Assembly: GCA_027886175.1 (NCBI GenBank)
Contig: JAJNNQ010000024.1
Coordinates: 33,273,001-33,337,000, forward strand
Length of the DNA: 64,000 nt
Source: Phylloscopus collybita
Taxonomy: Eukaryota; Chordata; Aves; Passeriformes; Phylloscopidae
Direction of reading: 5' to 3'
Under the pieces are notes generated by a model. That model worked only from the letters and a program-made list of their open reading frames with translations, made no database searches and was not told the DNA's origin. Position 1 is the stretch's first letter. Every line of letters begins with the position of its first letter. The translations under genes and the position numbers were made by a program. Below, piece by piece: positions 15,001 through 26,082 of this stretch.

Positions 15001-18000
15001 ATGGAGTCTCAAACAGAGGCCCCATTACACGTCAATAAAGGAAATAGATTAATTTTTTTGGAAGTTAGTAGTCTCCATATGAGCTGTGATTACCCTGGTA
15101 AGACATCAGTCACATTTCTGAAGAAATTTGCAAAGTTACGGTCTACTGACTCTTAACATCAGTTCAGTAGATTTATCTCAGAATGTAAACACTGAGAGAA
15201 TTAGGTTTTCACACATTCGTATTAAATACTTAACCCAATGGGATCCACGCAGCTAATTATTATGTTTTCAATATGTTTAAAGTATGTTTTAAATGCATTG
15301 CATCCTTTAGCTTACAAAAGGCTACCTTTTTTTTTTTCCCTCCATACTCCCTTTTCATTAGGACCAGTAGGATTCAATTTCCATGTAGTATTACCAAGTC
15401 TAGTTCCCTGGTTCATTATAAGTCTGTGTCTTGAAATCTTAAGCATTTATTATCCTTGTTATTGGTGGTTTACCAGTTGGAGATCATGAAATTGGTCTGG
15501 AGTGAACACATCTGCAAACACTGATGGAGAATCCTACATAACCAAGGTTTCTTTTAAGCCCTAGCTCATTAAAAAAGGCTCAGGCTCTGTCTTTTTAAGG
15601 TGTATTTACTTCTGAATGTAAACATATGTCTTTCTCACTTTCATGACCTTCAATTTCAGTTTTGTTCTTATATGCAAGTCAGTTTTCCCCCTTGGATTTG
15701 TGTTCAATTTCACTTTTCAGAGATTGGGCTGAAGATTCTGCTGAGAGCAGACTGGGAGAGACATTGCATTCCTGAAATCCTCTGTCTGATCCTCAGCTTA
15801 ATTAAAACTCCTCTTCCTGTTTATATTTATTGTTTAGACAAATGATGCTGGGTCAGTGGTGCTCTGGCACAGCCTAATGAACCCTGATGTAATCGGTAAC
15901 TTGACTTTGGCTTTTCTTTAAGATTACTTCCCAGGTTTCTTGGAGGTTGTTGTATTTTAGCAAGGAGAAATATTATTGACAGTAAACAAGCCCACACATT
16001 TTTCAGCTGTGATTGTCAGGATATCATTGATAACATGACTGGAAAGGAATCCTTGAATCATGAAGTTGTGTTCTCTGCTACTAGAAGCAGGGGAATCAAA
16101 GCTGAAAATAAATGTGTTTGGTTTCTGGCTTAGCAATGATCACCTACTTCACATTTCACACATCCTTCCATTTGTTCTTGTGTCAATACTGCTTTTTACA
16201 TGGAACAGGTTATCTCCCTGCAGAGCTTTAGCTTCTTTCATGTATTCTGATACAGCAACAAGAGCCATTCCAAGATTTCATTTACCTTCATCTAGGCACA
16301 TCTTACAGCTGGTCCACAGTACACTGGCAGCTGGCAACGGAATCCAGATGTTTTACCTCTACTCTTGCTACAAATCTCTCTTCTGTCAATTTTTTTTCAT
16401 TAGTCCCCAGTACATGACCATATGACTTCTATTACTCCAGTCCTCAAAGTTATGCAGGCTTCCTACACCATGTCCCAGTTCTTCTTTGTTCTGATTTCGT
16501 CTTCCAATTTTACGTCATTGCTAAATTTTATCAGCAAATTTTCTCTTGCCTGAAAATCAGCCCTGAAAATATTGTTAATTTATTGCTTTTATAGGTTTTT
16601 GTTTGTATTGTATCGCTGTTCTCTTGACATGCCTACAAACACATTTCTCCTTATTAGACCTAAGTGGTTATCTAAGCAGTTAGCACAGTTGTTATTTTTT
16701 CTATAAAAGTGTCATTTTTCATGGTTACTTGGCTTCTAGGTGGACTGGGAAATTGTGATGGTGCTTCAGTCCAATTCCTCAATAATATGGTAACTAAAAT
16801 GAAATGATTTGTTAAGTTCAGAAATATTACCCACTGAGAAGAAAGGCATCTGTTCATTTTTCTCAAGACTATTTCCCAAAGAATTCTGAAGACTCATTTC
16901 AGTCACATACTGAATTGTTTTTTTGAAATCCTGCTAGAAATCAAAGAAGGTGGGAGAAAATTCTGAGAGAGCTTCAATTCTGGGAAACTAGTGGCATTAC
17001 AGAAAATTAGTAGTTGTCTGTAGTTATGCACTGGCTGAATCTGACCCTAAAAAATCTTTTCTTGAAGGTGACATGGAAGTTCAGGCTTGAGAGACTTCAA
17101 TGTGGCACTGTTCAGCATGTTAAAACTCATAGAAAGGTAGAATAACTGAGAAGCAGCAGGCTTGACACAGTACTTGTTTCTAAGATTTGGTGTCTCAATG
17201 TTATCCTTCAAGTTTCCTCTTAATATCTGTCTTGAAGTATGATGTCTAACACCTTACTGAAGCAAAAGAGATAGTCAATGCCCTCATCTCATCCTCACAA
17301 AAACTTTCAAAGCTCCAGTTGATTGAGATTGGGCCCCGCATGTCCACAGCAAATAGCAAACCCTTGCTCACTTTTTAGGCCCAGAACACCCAAGTGAGAG
17401 CCCTTGAGGATAAAGAAAACCCAACAAAATCACAGCCAGTGAGCACAGACTGTGTGCTCTCCACACAGGAACTCTGTTATGCTTTCAGGTGTCACAGTTC
17501 CTGGTTTACCAATCACCTGAAGTGGCTGGAGGGAATATCTGTCAAGGATGCCAATACCTGGATTTTGTGATCAAGGTTAAAACCTGGGAGTCAAGAGGCC
17601 CCACATGTTCCACAGTCTTCCTGTCATCTCAGACAAGGCATTTAACAATCTGTTGATTTACTGCCCAATAAAATGAGCAATGTTTTACTTCATCTTGCAA
17701 CAGTGCTGTGAAACACACTTTTTAATGCTCATGCAACATTCCAATATCATTGTTGTTTCTAATTAATTGTATTACATGAGGGTTAGAGATGTCACCTGAG
17801 ACATGACTCAGCAGTGATGATCCATACAGCCAAGTGTTGACACTGCCAGTTGACAAGCAGAAGGCTGCAGACAGTCTGAGCTGGAACCAAAACGAGTACA
17901 CAACACATGGTTATGCAATCAGGATTAGACTGCACCTCTCTTGACTAGCATGCATGCTTTGCTACCAGATTACCTCATCTCTCACAGATGAATTATGATT

Positions 18001-18602
18001 TCTTTATGGAAGGAATCAACCACTCAATTCTTCTTCTTACGCTGTAAAAAGATACATGGATTGAAATATAACATATGAGCAAACAAAATAATTCCCCATG
18101 GAAAAAAACACTGCATCTGCTTGAGTGAATTGAAAGAAACCCAGTTGTGTTAATAAAGCTTTAATCTTATTAAACTTTCAAAGCAATTATGTGAATGCAA
18201 TGATAAACAGGCATGAGATGTCTCCTAGTACTAGAAGTAAAAACTTCACTAACACAAACTTCTGCCACAGGGAATCACACACATGAAATTATCTTCCTGT
18301 CTGACACTGAAGTTCTCCTCTGCTTCAGCTTCATGGCATCAGGAACAGGGAATGAATGAATGCACCTTATCAACAGGGATTCCAGCAAAGACAAGCTTAC
18401 AAAATGCTCCCTCTGAAGGAAACCACAATGGACACGGGCATGGTACAGCTCAAGATGAAGGTGCAAACACAAAAACTGGCATAAATCAGAGTCATGCTCC
18501 TTTTCCACAGTTCCACAATCTTCCCTTTGGCACCAGAGGCAGACAACATCAAAGGCAGCTAAAAGTTGTGATCGTTCCCTTTATATCTGCTTCTCCACTC
18601 AC

Positions 18603-18737
18603 CTTGCTGCCACAGCCGTCTGATTCAAATCCTTCCAAGATGGGCTGCCTCCTTCTCTCAAAATCTTTCATCACCTGTTCATAAAGAACAGCAGAGCTCC
18701 CTTTCGCTTTCTGAACTACTGCTATTGTACTTTGAGG
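18603..18737 (-). CDS. Candidate exon of an unidentified gene
   Basis: This 135-base segment is exon-like on the minus strand. It is preceded by a tgcttacag acceptor and followed by an AAG|GTGAGT donor. It stays open in the frame that starts at its first base, giving 45 codons with both borders in phase 0. The predicted peptide includes LYEQVMKDFERRRQPILEG and an acidic/Gly/Cys tail (ESDGCGSK), with normal-looking codon use. I do not recognise the family, and no start, stop or compatible neighbouring exon could be joined to it. It could be a real exon of a small or lineage-specific gene, an ancient exon relic, or chance. Confidence 0.3.
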
Positions 18738-18799
18738 CTGTAAGCAACACATGAGTCACTATTAGTAACAACTGAGAGAGGGAGAACAAAAGAACTCAC

Positions 18800-18931
18800 C
18801 TCTTTCCCACAGAGAAGTTTCTGGCAGGCTTGCTAACGCACCTTTTTTGATAAATGCTTTCCTACATGTCGAGGGAATGTGGTGTCTGATTACTGGTTCA
18901 GAAGGACACTTGGCAGGTGTGCACCAACATC
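18800..18931 (-). other. Possible second exon-like segment
   Basis: On the minus strand a ctctctgtag acceptor precedes this segment and an AGAG|GTGAGT donor follows it. One frame (phase 1 to phase 1) is open and cysteine-containing, beginning CWCTPAKCPSEPV. The gap to the candidate exon at 18603-18737 would be only 62 bases, too short for a typical vertebrate intron. The outgoing phase also does not continue that exon's open frame. At most one of the two is likely to be real as drawn. Confidence 0.15.
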
Positions 18932-20945
18932 CTACAGAGAGATGATTTACACTTGAATACACAGTTTACCTACAGTCAAACTCGAACTCAAGGACTGCTT
19001 TGCCTGGGCCAAAACCAAACTGCTTTGGTAACAAGTGCAAACGGGAGCACTGCTAGCACAAGCACTCCTGCTCACACAGTACAGATATGTGAAGGAGAAA
19101 GACAAAACTGAGTGTGAACCAGGTTCAAAAGTTTCCAAAGGGTGTAAAGACAATGTGCTAAAAAGACTGCTGGATTCCAAGTCTCTAACCCAGCCTTGCA
19201 AATCTCAAAGCCATACTAAATATATTATAGTGCTGCATGAGACAACACAGTCCCTAAAACCTGTATTTGTACAAAAATATTCCTTGGAGCTACTCTAAAT
19301 CACAGTGGTAATTTATTTGTTGGGTTTGTTCCATGGTACTTCATAGAGATAAAGCTAATTATTAGTGAGAGCAAGCAGAATTCAGTAATGTACCTTTCTT
19401 TACAAATTCAGCAGAATATTGTGTTTTGCACTTACACATTTCTTTTCCATGGAAACAATACCAGGTAAAAAGACAACAAAGCAATGATAATTTTTGTTGA
19501 TCTGTGGCACTATGCATATTAAACAGAAGCAGAGATTTCAGTTGGTTCTTTTGAAGATTGTAGTCCTAAACATACCTGAAAATGAGTCATTTCAGCTCAG
19601 GGCCTTCCACTGGTTTTTCAGCATTTACAGTTCTCAGAATATGGTGCTATATTACCTCATATAATCAAGCAAAGTATGTTCATATGCAACATAAAAATTC
19701 TTTTGAAAGTTGGGTGTAGCAGATATATTGAGAAAACAAGCATTCCCTTCATGGACTCCCTGTTCAATACAGGACCACGTTTTAAGGCAAGCAGTTTGAT
19801 TCTGGAACAAGCTTCAAACAGAAGGAAAGCAACATGATGGGAACAAAAGACGAAGGACTGCACACTGTGCAATTTTTGTTAGCAAGTGTCACTTTACTAT
19901 CATGAATGGGCTATGGCAGCTAACAGCAACACTTAAGAAAGGCAAAGCTAAGGATTATTTTTGTATTACATAACCCAGAAGTGGGGGGAACAAACAAAAA
20001 ATGAGAAATGGCCTTGAAAAACAAGAGCCTCTAAAAAATGTGAAGCTTCTTCTCTGCCTTTAGCTTTTTTAACTTTCATTGTTTTTGATTCGAGTGGATT
20101 TAGTGGGCCTCTGCAAACCTCATAAAGTTCAACAAAGCCAAGTTCAAGGCCTTGCATATGAGTCAGGGTATTCCCAAGTAGTGATTTTATCTGTATTTAT
20201 TTGTGTATGTCTTGTTACCTCAGAGATTATGAACATCAGATGGTTTAGAGATTTCCTTCATCCATGATTCACCTAATAAAATAACATTGCTTGTTACATT
20301 TACAGAAAAAAAAAAGTCTTTCCCATCACAGCCAACAACATGATCAAAAACCAAAAATCAGTGGTCCAACCCAGTGCTCAGTGCTAGTGGTACAAGGTGG
20401 CCAATCATGACTGAAGAACAAATAAACCTTTTGGCTCTTTTGTATAAGGCAGAGTAGGGGAATAGGTGGAAGCAACCTTCCTGGTGTCTAAAAGAAACAG
20501 GGTTTACAAAAACAGATTTTCAGCCCAGTGGCCAGGCCGAGTCACTGTGATTAGATTCACATTAGTAAATTAAACAAGTCTGGGACCAGTCTCTGCCCCT
20601 GAGGCCAGCTGGCACAGGGCATCCAATGTCCAGTCTATGAAAGCCTCAAAAAGTCAGTGAAAGCACAGTCTGTCTATTTGTAACATCAGGATGCATCACC
20701 TAACCTACACTCTGGAATATTTTGGGATACTGCTCATTGGCCCAGGCTAAAACCATGTAAGGATTATGACAAGCAGTAGAAACAGCTGAGCTTGATGCTC
20801 AGGAACATCCCTGATGCTGTTTCATTTGCTGGTATCAGCAGAACTTTAAAGTCTGTACAATTTCCACACTTTGATCTCTGCCAATGCCCTCACCAGGTCT
20901 TTGTGGCAAGAGCCCTCACAGGCAGTGGCATTTCTTGCCCTGAAA

Positions 20946-21161
20946 TCAAAGGCTCCCTGGTGTGCTGTCTAAGAGCTCAGACTCCTGTGTAGTGAGCAGT
21001 TCCCCTGCTGGTGTGACCCCCAGCTCCCCCCTACTGTCCATGCACTGGGATCTCTCTCTGCACTCCAGAGCTTCCGGCTGCCCTCTGGTGCAAATCCTGG
21101 CCCTGGCATCCAGCACTGTGAAATGTAGCCCGAAAGGGGAAATGTCCTCCACAGCCACTTG
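20946..21161 (-). other. GC-richer open frame after a splice acceptor, unidentified
   Basis: On the minus strand a gcttttcttag acceptor is followed directly by 71 open codons and a TGA at 20948-20946. The segment is clearly more GC-rich than its AT-rich surroundings. The peptide includes VAVEDISPFGLHFTVLDARA and ends LLDSTPGSL. It could be a terminal coding exon. The opposite strand is also open over much of the same stretch, which weakens the case. No family is recognised. Confidence 0.2.
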
Positions 21162-22586
21162 CTAAGAAAAGCTGTGCTGAAGCTGTGCCTGAGCTTGCCA
21201 GGGCCTGCTCAACAAGGATTTTCTGTTTGAAGGCATTGTGACTACTTTTACTTTCTGTATTTCCAATGCAGCTTTAAATGTCAGTGGAAATCAACTAATT
21301 TTGGTGGAAACCAACTGAACCACAAGAGAGAAAACAGGGCACACAGATTCCTTGGTATATTATTACCTGAACTACAGATCTAGCTCGTCTGCAATTATTC
21401 ATTAACATTAATGGGGATGGAAGCATTTGCCAGCATTTTCCAGCATGATAATGCCCAATTTCACCCCTGCAAAACCCATCCAAGAATTCTTGGCATGTTT
21501 GATACTCTCCAAATGACTCAGCCTGCCACAGAAAAAGGAAGTAGATGAGGGAATTTTAGGAAAGAAAGGGGCTGAAACCATACATGCAGCTAAGAACAGT
21601 TAACTGCATACAGAAAAAGCAGGAAATGCAAGGGCCTGGGCAAAGATGGAAAGTAGGAATACACACAAATAGGAAGGAAAATACAAAGACTGATTTGCAT
21701 GGAAGGAAACATGAGAGAAAAGGATGTGGAGAGACTCTGAAATGAGGAGAAAAGTAATGGGACAAATCAGACAAAAGGGAAATTATATATGTCCTGGTAT
21801 AAAGCAGGCAGGAGCATGAGGGAATCTTGTTTAGGGAGGAGAGAGCATACACAAGGACAGCCTGGAATGAGACAGAGCCACCAATGCCACCAAAAGGAAG
21901 ACACTGATGAGCCTAACTAATTCAGTACCAAAACTTCATATGTTGTAGAGTGAATTTTAAGAGACATTTCAGGCTTGAACACTCATTTTTACAAACCACA
22001 AAACTAAGGGCTTGAACATTTTCATAGGAGATCTACTATTCTCACCTTCTTCCAGCAAAACACAAAATAAAGCTCCCATAGGAGCACTCCAAAAGCAATT
22101 GTTTGGAATCGCACTACCCTCTGGTGGTCAAAAAATAAAACTATATGTACACTAGGAAGTAAAATATTCACATCTGGTCGTACAGATAACTAAAAGATGC
22201 AATCAATTCCATTCCACACTCCAGTAATCTACCTTGAGACCGTGCTGTTAAATCAAATATCTACCTCATTAGTCTGTTTTAAAATTACAAATTCATGACT
22301 GGTCATACACACAAGTAATAAAAGGCTCTGAGAGAAACCAGGGTTTTTTCTTCCACATCACATCTATAGAAAATCCTTGCTGGGAAAAGCAGTCGTTTCA
22401 ATGCATAGTTTTCACGGAAGTGTTTTGAGACTTATGTAATGACTTAACACAGACCTGCCTCACTTGGGTTTTTTGACATCTAATCTTGTACAAACAGTAA
22501 AAGCCAAATATTAACTGCTCTGTCATTTTCTCCTTTCCTCTCCTTATATCATCACTGTTAAACTGTTGTTTTTCCCCTCTTCTGTT

Positions 22587-22618
22587 AAAAAAACAAACAA
22601 ACAAAAACAAAAACAAAA
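22587..22618. repeat. A-rich (CAAA/CAAAAA) simple repeat
   Basis: About 32 bases of A-runs separated by single C residues. It has no apparent link to a retroposon tail in the flanks. Confidence 0.8.
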
Positions 22619-22702
22619 CCCCAAACTATTTCACAAAGCCAAAATCACCTTCCAAATACTCTTTTGTCCCCAGACTTTTTAAAACCAGATGTCTCAATGG
22701 TC

Positions 22703-22860
22703 CTACATTTCTGGAAATGAGGAAGAGCTCATCATGTCACTCCCTTCTAGAGAAACAAGACTGTATGTTTCAACTTTGATCTTTATGGTAGGTTGATCTT
22801 CAACTAAAAGCTTGCTGTTGCTGCTTGGAAGTAATATATCTGTGTATTGCCTCCTTGCAA
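22703..22860 (-). other. Possible terminal exon-like frame, unidentified
   Basis: On the minus strand a frame that includes QYTDILLPSSNSKLL and IKIKVETYSLVSLEGSD runs to a TAG at 22705-22703. The composition resembles a coding C-terminus. The upstream border is unclear, since a weak tttcttgcaag could serve as acceptor. I recognise no family and cannot link it to other segments. Confidence 0.15.
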
Positions 22861-24249
22861 GAAACACTCTGTGAGGACCTTGATCGGGCAGAAGTAATTC
22901 CTGCCTGGTACAATAAACTCTTATTGATGCCACCTTGTGGCAAAACTACTGGATATTGGAATTCTGGGAAAACATTCAGCATTTGCCCCTCCTTGCAGGT
23001 GCATTGAACTGCAGCACAGTGGTTACTGGTGCTTGCAGCACTTCAGTTTTAGAGCTCATAAAATCAGTATTTGGACACTCCTAAAGACACATTTCAAGTC
23101 AGTGATGGAGAGGAGGAAAAGTAGGAAGAAGCACCACAGAGCACGTTTATTTTTGTTTTATTAAGGGGTAAACTAAATCAGTACATCCAATGACACATGG
23201 CACAACCATTCATGTGCTCAGATCTTGGGCATTTTTTCTCTTTTCCCAGCAGAAAAACACTCTGGCAAGAGGTACAACCCATTCCAAATACTGCAAAATA
23301 GCACTGCAGGGAGAGACTGTAGGAAAACTGACCCCCAACTTAACAGGACGGAAGCATTTCCCAATTTCCCAATTACCTCACGCTGGGCTCATCCTTCTCA
23401 GTTACCAGGCCCAAAGAATAATCCTAAAGGGTTATCCTAAAGGAGCCCATGTCTATTTTTCCAGGACAGTCCTGATGCCATTTGGGCCCTGCTCTGAATG
23501 CCAACGTTACCACATTCAGCAGAATGAGGCTGATGCCTATTTTTAGCATTGCTTCCACTGGAGAAGCCCGAGACTCACCACCTGCTTCCTCCGGGCACTC
23601 TGTCAAACACCCTTCTCCCAGCAAGCCAGTGGGAGGAAGAGGCTGAATCCATCTGAGCACCTGCATTTTGCACCACCAGGTTCCCAAAAACACAGGGAAG
23701 AAAGCCCTCTCGTTACAAAATGCGGTAAATGTAAAAATTTTCTTAAGAAAGGATGTTCTCTAATGTTTGATCTTCGTACATTTCAAGCCTGATGCACAAG
23801 AAAGGAGGTTTTATCCAGGAAACAGAGCAGCCGATGAGTTCTAAGTGATATCTGGGTGTTAGAAACACAAATTAATTGTCAGTAGAATTGCCTTATAAAG
23901 GTTTAGAGCTCAACATGTTTCCATGACCTCTGACCTAGGGGGAGTTTGGGAAGAAGGATGTACCGCTGATACAACACAGAATTTATGGGCCACAAGGACA
24001 TTTGGCAGAACTCACAAGATAAGAAAGAAACTAATAAAGACAACTCAGCAACTGTGCTGAATCAGCTCCAACTGGGTAAAAGATAATTCTGAAATCCTGA
24101 TCACCTACTCACACGCCCCTGACCCAAGAAACCCATTGACTCAAAAATGATAAACACTGAGCATGCACACTAATTAGCATGAGAAGTGAGAGAATCATTA
24201 ACCAATGGAAGACAGAGTACTAATTAATAAGAGAACTATGTAACTTGTA

Positions 24250-24625
24250 GTCGGTGAACAAATCTTACGATGAAGGGCTGAAGGTGCTTTAGTCTGGAGG
24301 AGGTTCAGGGGGCTGCAGCCAGGTGGGGGTCGGTCTTTTCTTCCAGGTAGCAAGTGAGAGGGTGAGAAGGCATAGGCCTTAGCTGTGTCAAGGGAGGTTT
24401 AGGCTGGACATGAGCAAGAATTTCTTCACAGAAGGGGTAATTAGACATTGGAATGGGCTGCCCAGGGAGCTGATGGAGTCACCGTTCCTGGAGGTGTTTA
24501 AGGAAAGACTGGATGTGGCACTTTGTGCCACGGTCTATTGCCAGGGTGGTGTTCGGTCATAGATTGGACTCCATGTCACGTTAGACGTCTTTTCTAACCT
24601 AATTGTTTCGGTGATTCTTTAATGC
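24250..24625 (+). repeat. CR1 LINE 3' end beside the AQP11 CpG island
   Basis: This is a sense-orientation CR1 3' part. Recognisable blocks are ggaggtttaggctggacatg, aatttcttcacagaaggggt, gggctgcccagggagctg, gtgtttaaggaaagactgga, a ttggactccatg block and a degraded cggtgattctttaatg tail. It stops about 100 bases before the GC-rich AQP11 5' region. Confidence 0.93.
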
Positions 24626-24739
24626 CTCTGTGTGCTACAATGTCTAAACAGTAAAAAAAAAAAGTTCTGATAGTTGGCGTGCTCCTTTCGCTGTACACCA
24701 CCGAACACGCAGGCTTGCGCAACTCTAAATAAACAACCA

Positions 24740-25900
24740 ATGTGTCTCTCTCTCGCTCGTCGCAAGCCGCGGGGCGAGGGATCCGATCTGCGCGGACAGA
24801 CGGACAGACGGACAGACGGACGGACAGACAGACAGACAGACAGCCGGGGCCGTGTGGGCCGCCGGTGCCGGTGCCGGTGGCGGCCCGGGCGCGCCCGCGG
24901 AACTCCCCCGCGCGCCCCCGCCGCTGCCCGCGCGCCCCGCCCGCATGCGCGGTGCCGCAGCGCCCGCCGGAGGGGGCGGCGCGGCCGAGCCCGTGCCCGG
25001 CTCCGCGCTGGGGCTGGAACCGCTCCCGCAGCCGCGGACACACCGCAACGCCGATCCCGCCGGGGAAGTCGGTTGCCCTCCACTTCCCCCGCGGCCGGGA
25101 GCCGAGGCCCTCCCTTCCCTCCCCTCCCTCCGTGTCCTCCGGCAGGCTGAGGGGACAGGGGAGCCCGGTCCGTCCCGCGGCGGAGGGGCTGAGGGGGCAG
25201 CAGAGCCCCCTTGTCCCCGCTCCCCTCCCCGTGTTTTTCCAGCGCAGGGAGAGAGCTTCCATGTCCTAAGCCGTGCCCTGGCAGGAAGCGGGATCCCCCT
25301 GCCCTCACCCCTGCCCTTTGCTCCGCCGAGCGGAGGGTGAGTCAGGCTTCTCGCAGGTGGGAACAGAAGCTGGTTCCTACCTCCAAGGGAAAGCGGGGGC
25401 ATTTCTCCCCCCTCTCCTGCTTGCTTTCTCCCCGCAGGTGGTGGGGCTGGACCTCCCGCGAGCCCTCGGGCCTGTGAAGCTGCGGGCATGGCTGTCGGCG
25501 GGCTCGGGAGCTCCCTGCTGCTGATGTCCGGCGTCGTGGTGGCCGTGGGGCTGTGCCGGAGGCTGGCCCGGCGCCGGCTGCGCTCCCGCCCGCTCCTCTT
25601 CGCTTTCCTTGTGGAGATGTTCAGCACCTTCCAGATTTGCGCCTGCACCAACGAGCTCAGCCTGCTCGGCAACGTGGAGCCGAAGCCGCACACCGCCCTC
25701 ACCCTCACCTACGGCTTCACCGTCCTGCACGGCGTGACCCTGGCCGGCAGCGCATGCAATCCCTGCGGGACCCTGCAGCCCATGTGGGCCGGCGGCACAT
25801 CGCTCAGGGTGGGCGCGCTCAGGATCGCCGCTCAGTTCGTGGCCGCAGTGCTCGCCAGAGCGTTCATGTACTTTATCTGGAGTCTGGAGATGACAGAGCC
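24740..25900. promoter_or_regulatory. CpG island with AQP11 promoter and first exon
   Basis: The region is strikingly rich in CpG and G+C against AT-rich flanks and runs from about 24.74 kb into AQP11 exon 1. CpG-dense intervals of this kind mark vertebrate promoters, so AQP11 transcription probably starts between about 24.9 and 25.45 kb. No convincing TATA box was seen, and the exact start cannot be set from sequence. Long open frames on both strands here are by-products of the base composition. Confidence 0.8.
24794..24843. repeat. GACAGACG / GACA microsatellite
   Basis: About 50 bases of tandem ggacagac and gacagaca units sit at the upstream edge of the AQP11 CpG island. Such runs are usually length-variable. 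Confidence 0.9.
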
Positions 25901-26082
25901 ACATCTTGGAGCACTCTCACAGGGCTGCAGCAGCCCGATGCAGACTACAGAGATGCAGGCGTTCTGCATAGAACTGCTCTTTTCTGTCGTTTTCCAGCTG
26001 GCCGTCCTACGAGCCGAAAGTGTTAATCCCAAATACAGGGTCCATTTGATTGCTCTTCTCATCACCATGCTCGTGTATGCAG
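25488..26082 (+). CDS. AQP11: AQP11 coding exon 1
   Basis: Encodes residues 1-198 plus the first base of codon 199 and ends at a G|GTTAGT donor. It holds an N-terminal hydrophobic segment with a basic cluster ([11 protein letters not shown], residues 24-34), the NPC half-pore (residues 91-93, context GSACNPCG) and further membrane segments ending LLITMLVYA. Confidence 0.95.

Larger units (their letters stand above)
1..18602. other. Left intergenic or unassigned region
   Basis: I recognise no protein-coding gene here. Open frames are short (about 130 codons at most), overlap on both strands and lack a convincing chain of splice sites. Recognisable content is the CR1 copies near 0.53, 3.8 and 8.15-9.06 kb, homopolymer runs (for example T-rich at about 2.68 kb and A-rich at about 14.77 kb) and a short perfect hairpin at 1395-1418. 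In human, PAK1 lies on this side of AQP11 with its 5' end facing AQP11, so distal regulatory DNA or non-coding PAK1 exons are possible. Nothing in the sequence demonstrates that. Confidence 0.5.
18932..24250. other. Unassigned region upstream of AQP11
   Basis: No recognisable gene is present. The region holds an A/C-rich simple run at about 22587-22618 and two further exon-like open frames on the minus strand (20946-21161 and 22703-22860), listed separately. The rest is AT-rich single-copy-looking DNA. Confidence 0.4.

Noticed and set aside
24674..25524. Plus-strand open frames upstream of the AQP11 ATG
   Set aside because: They have the same GC-driven origin and no domain. AQP11 begins at 25488 by family match.
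24594..25708. Minus-strand open frames of 175-327 codons across the AQP11 5' region
   Set aside because: They overlap a CpG island where stop codons are rare, read antisense to AQP11 exon 1, and show low-complexity Arg/Pro/Gly/Ala composition plus the microsatellite as repeated residues.
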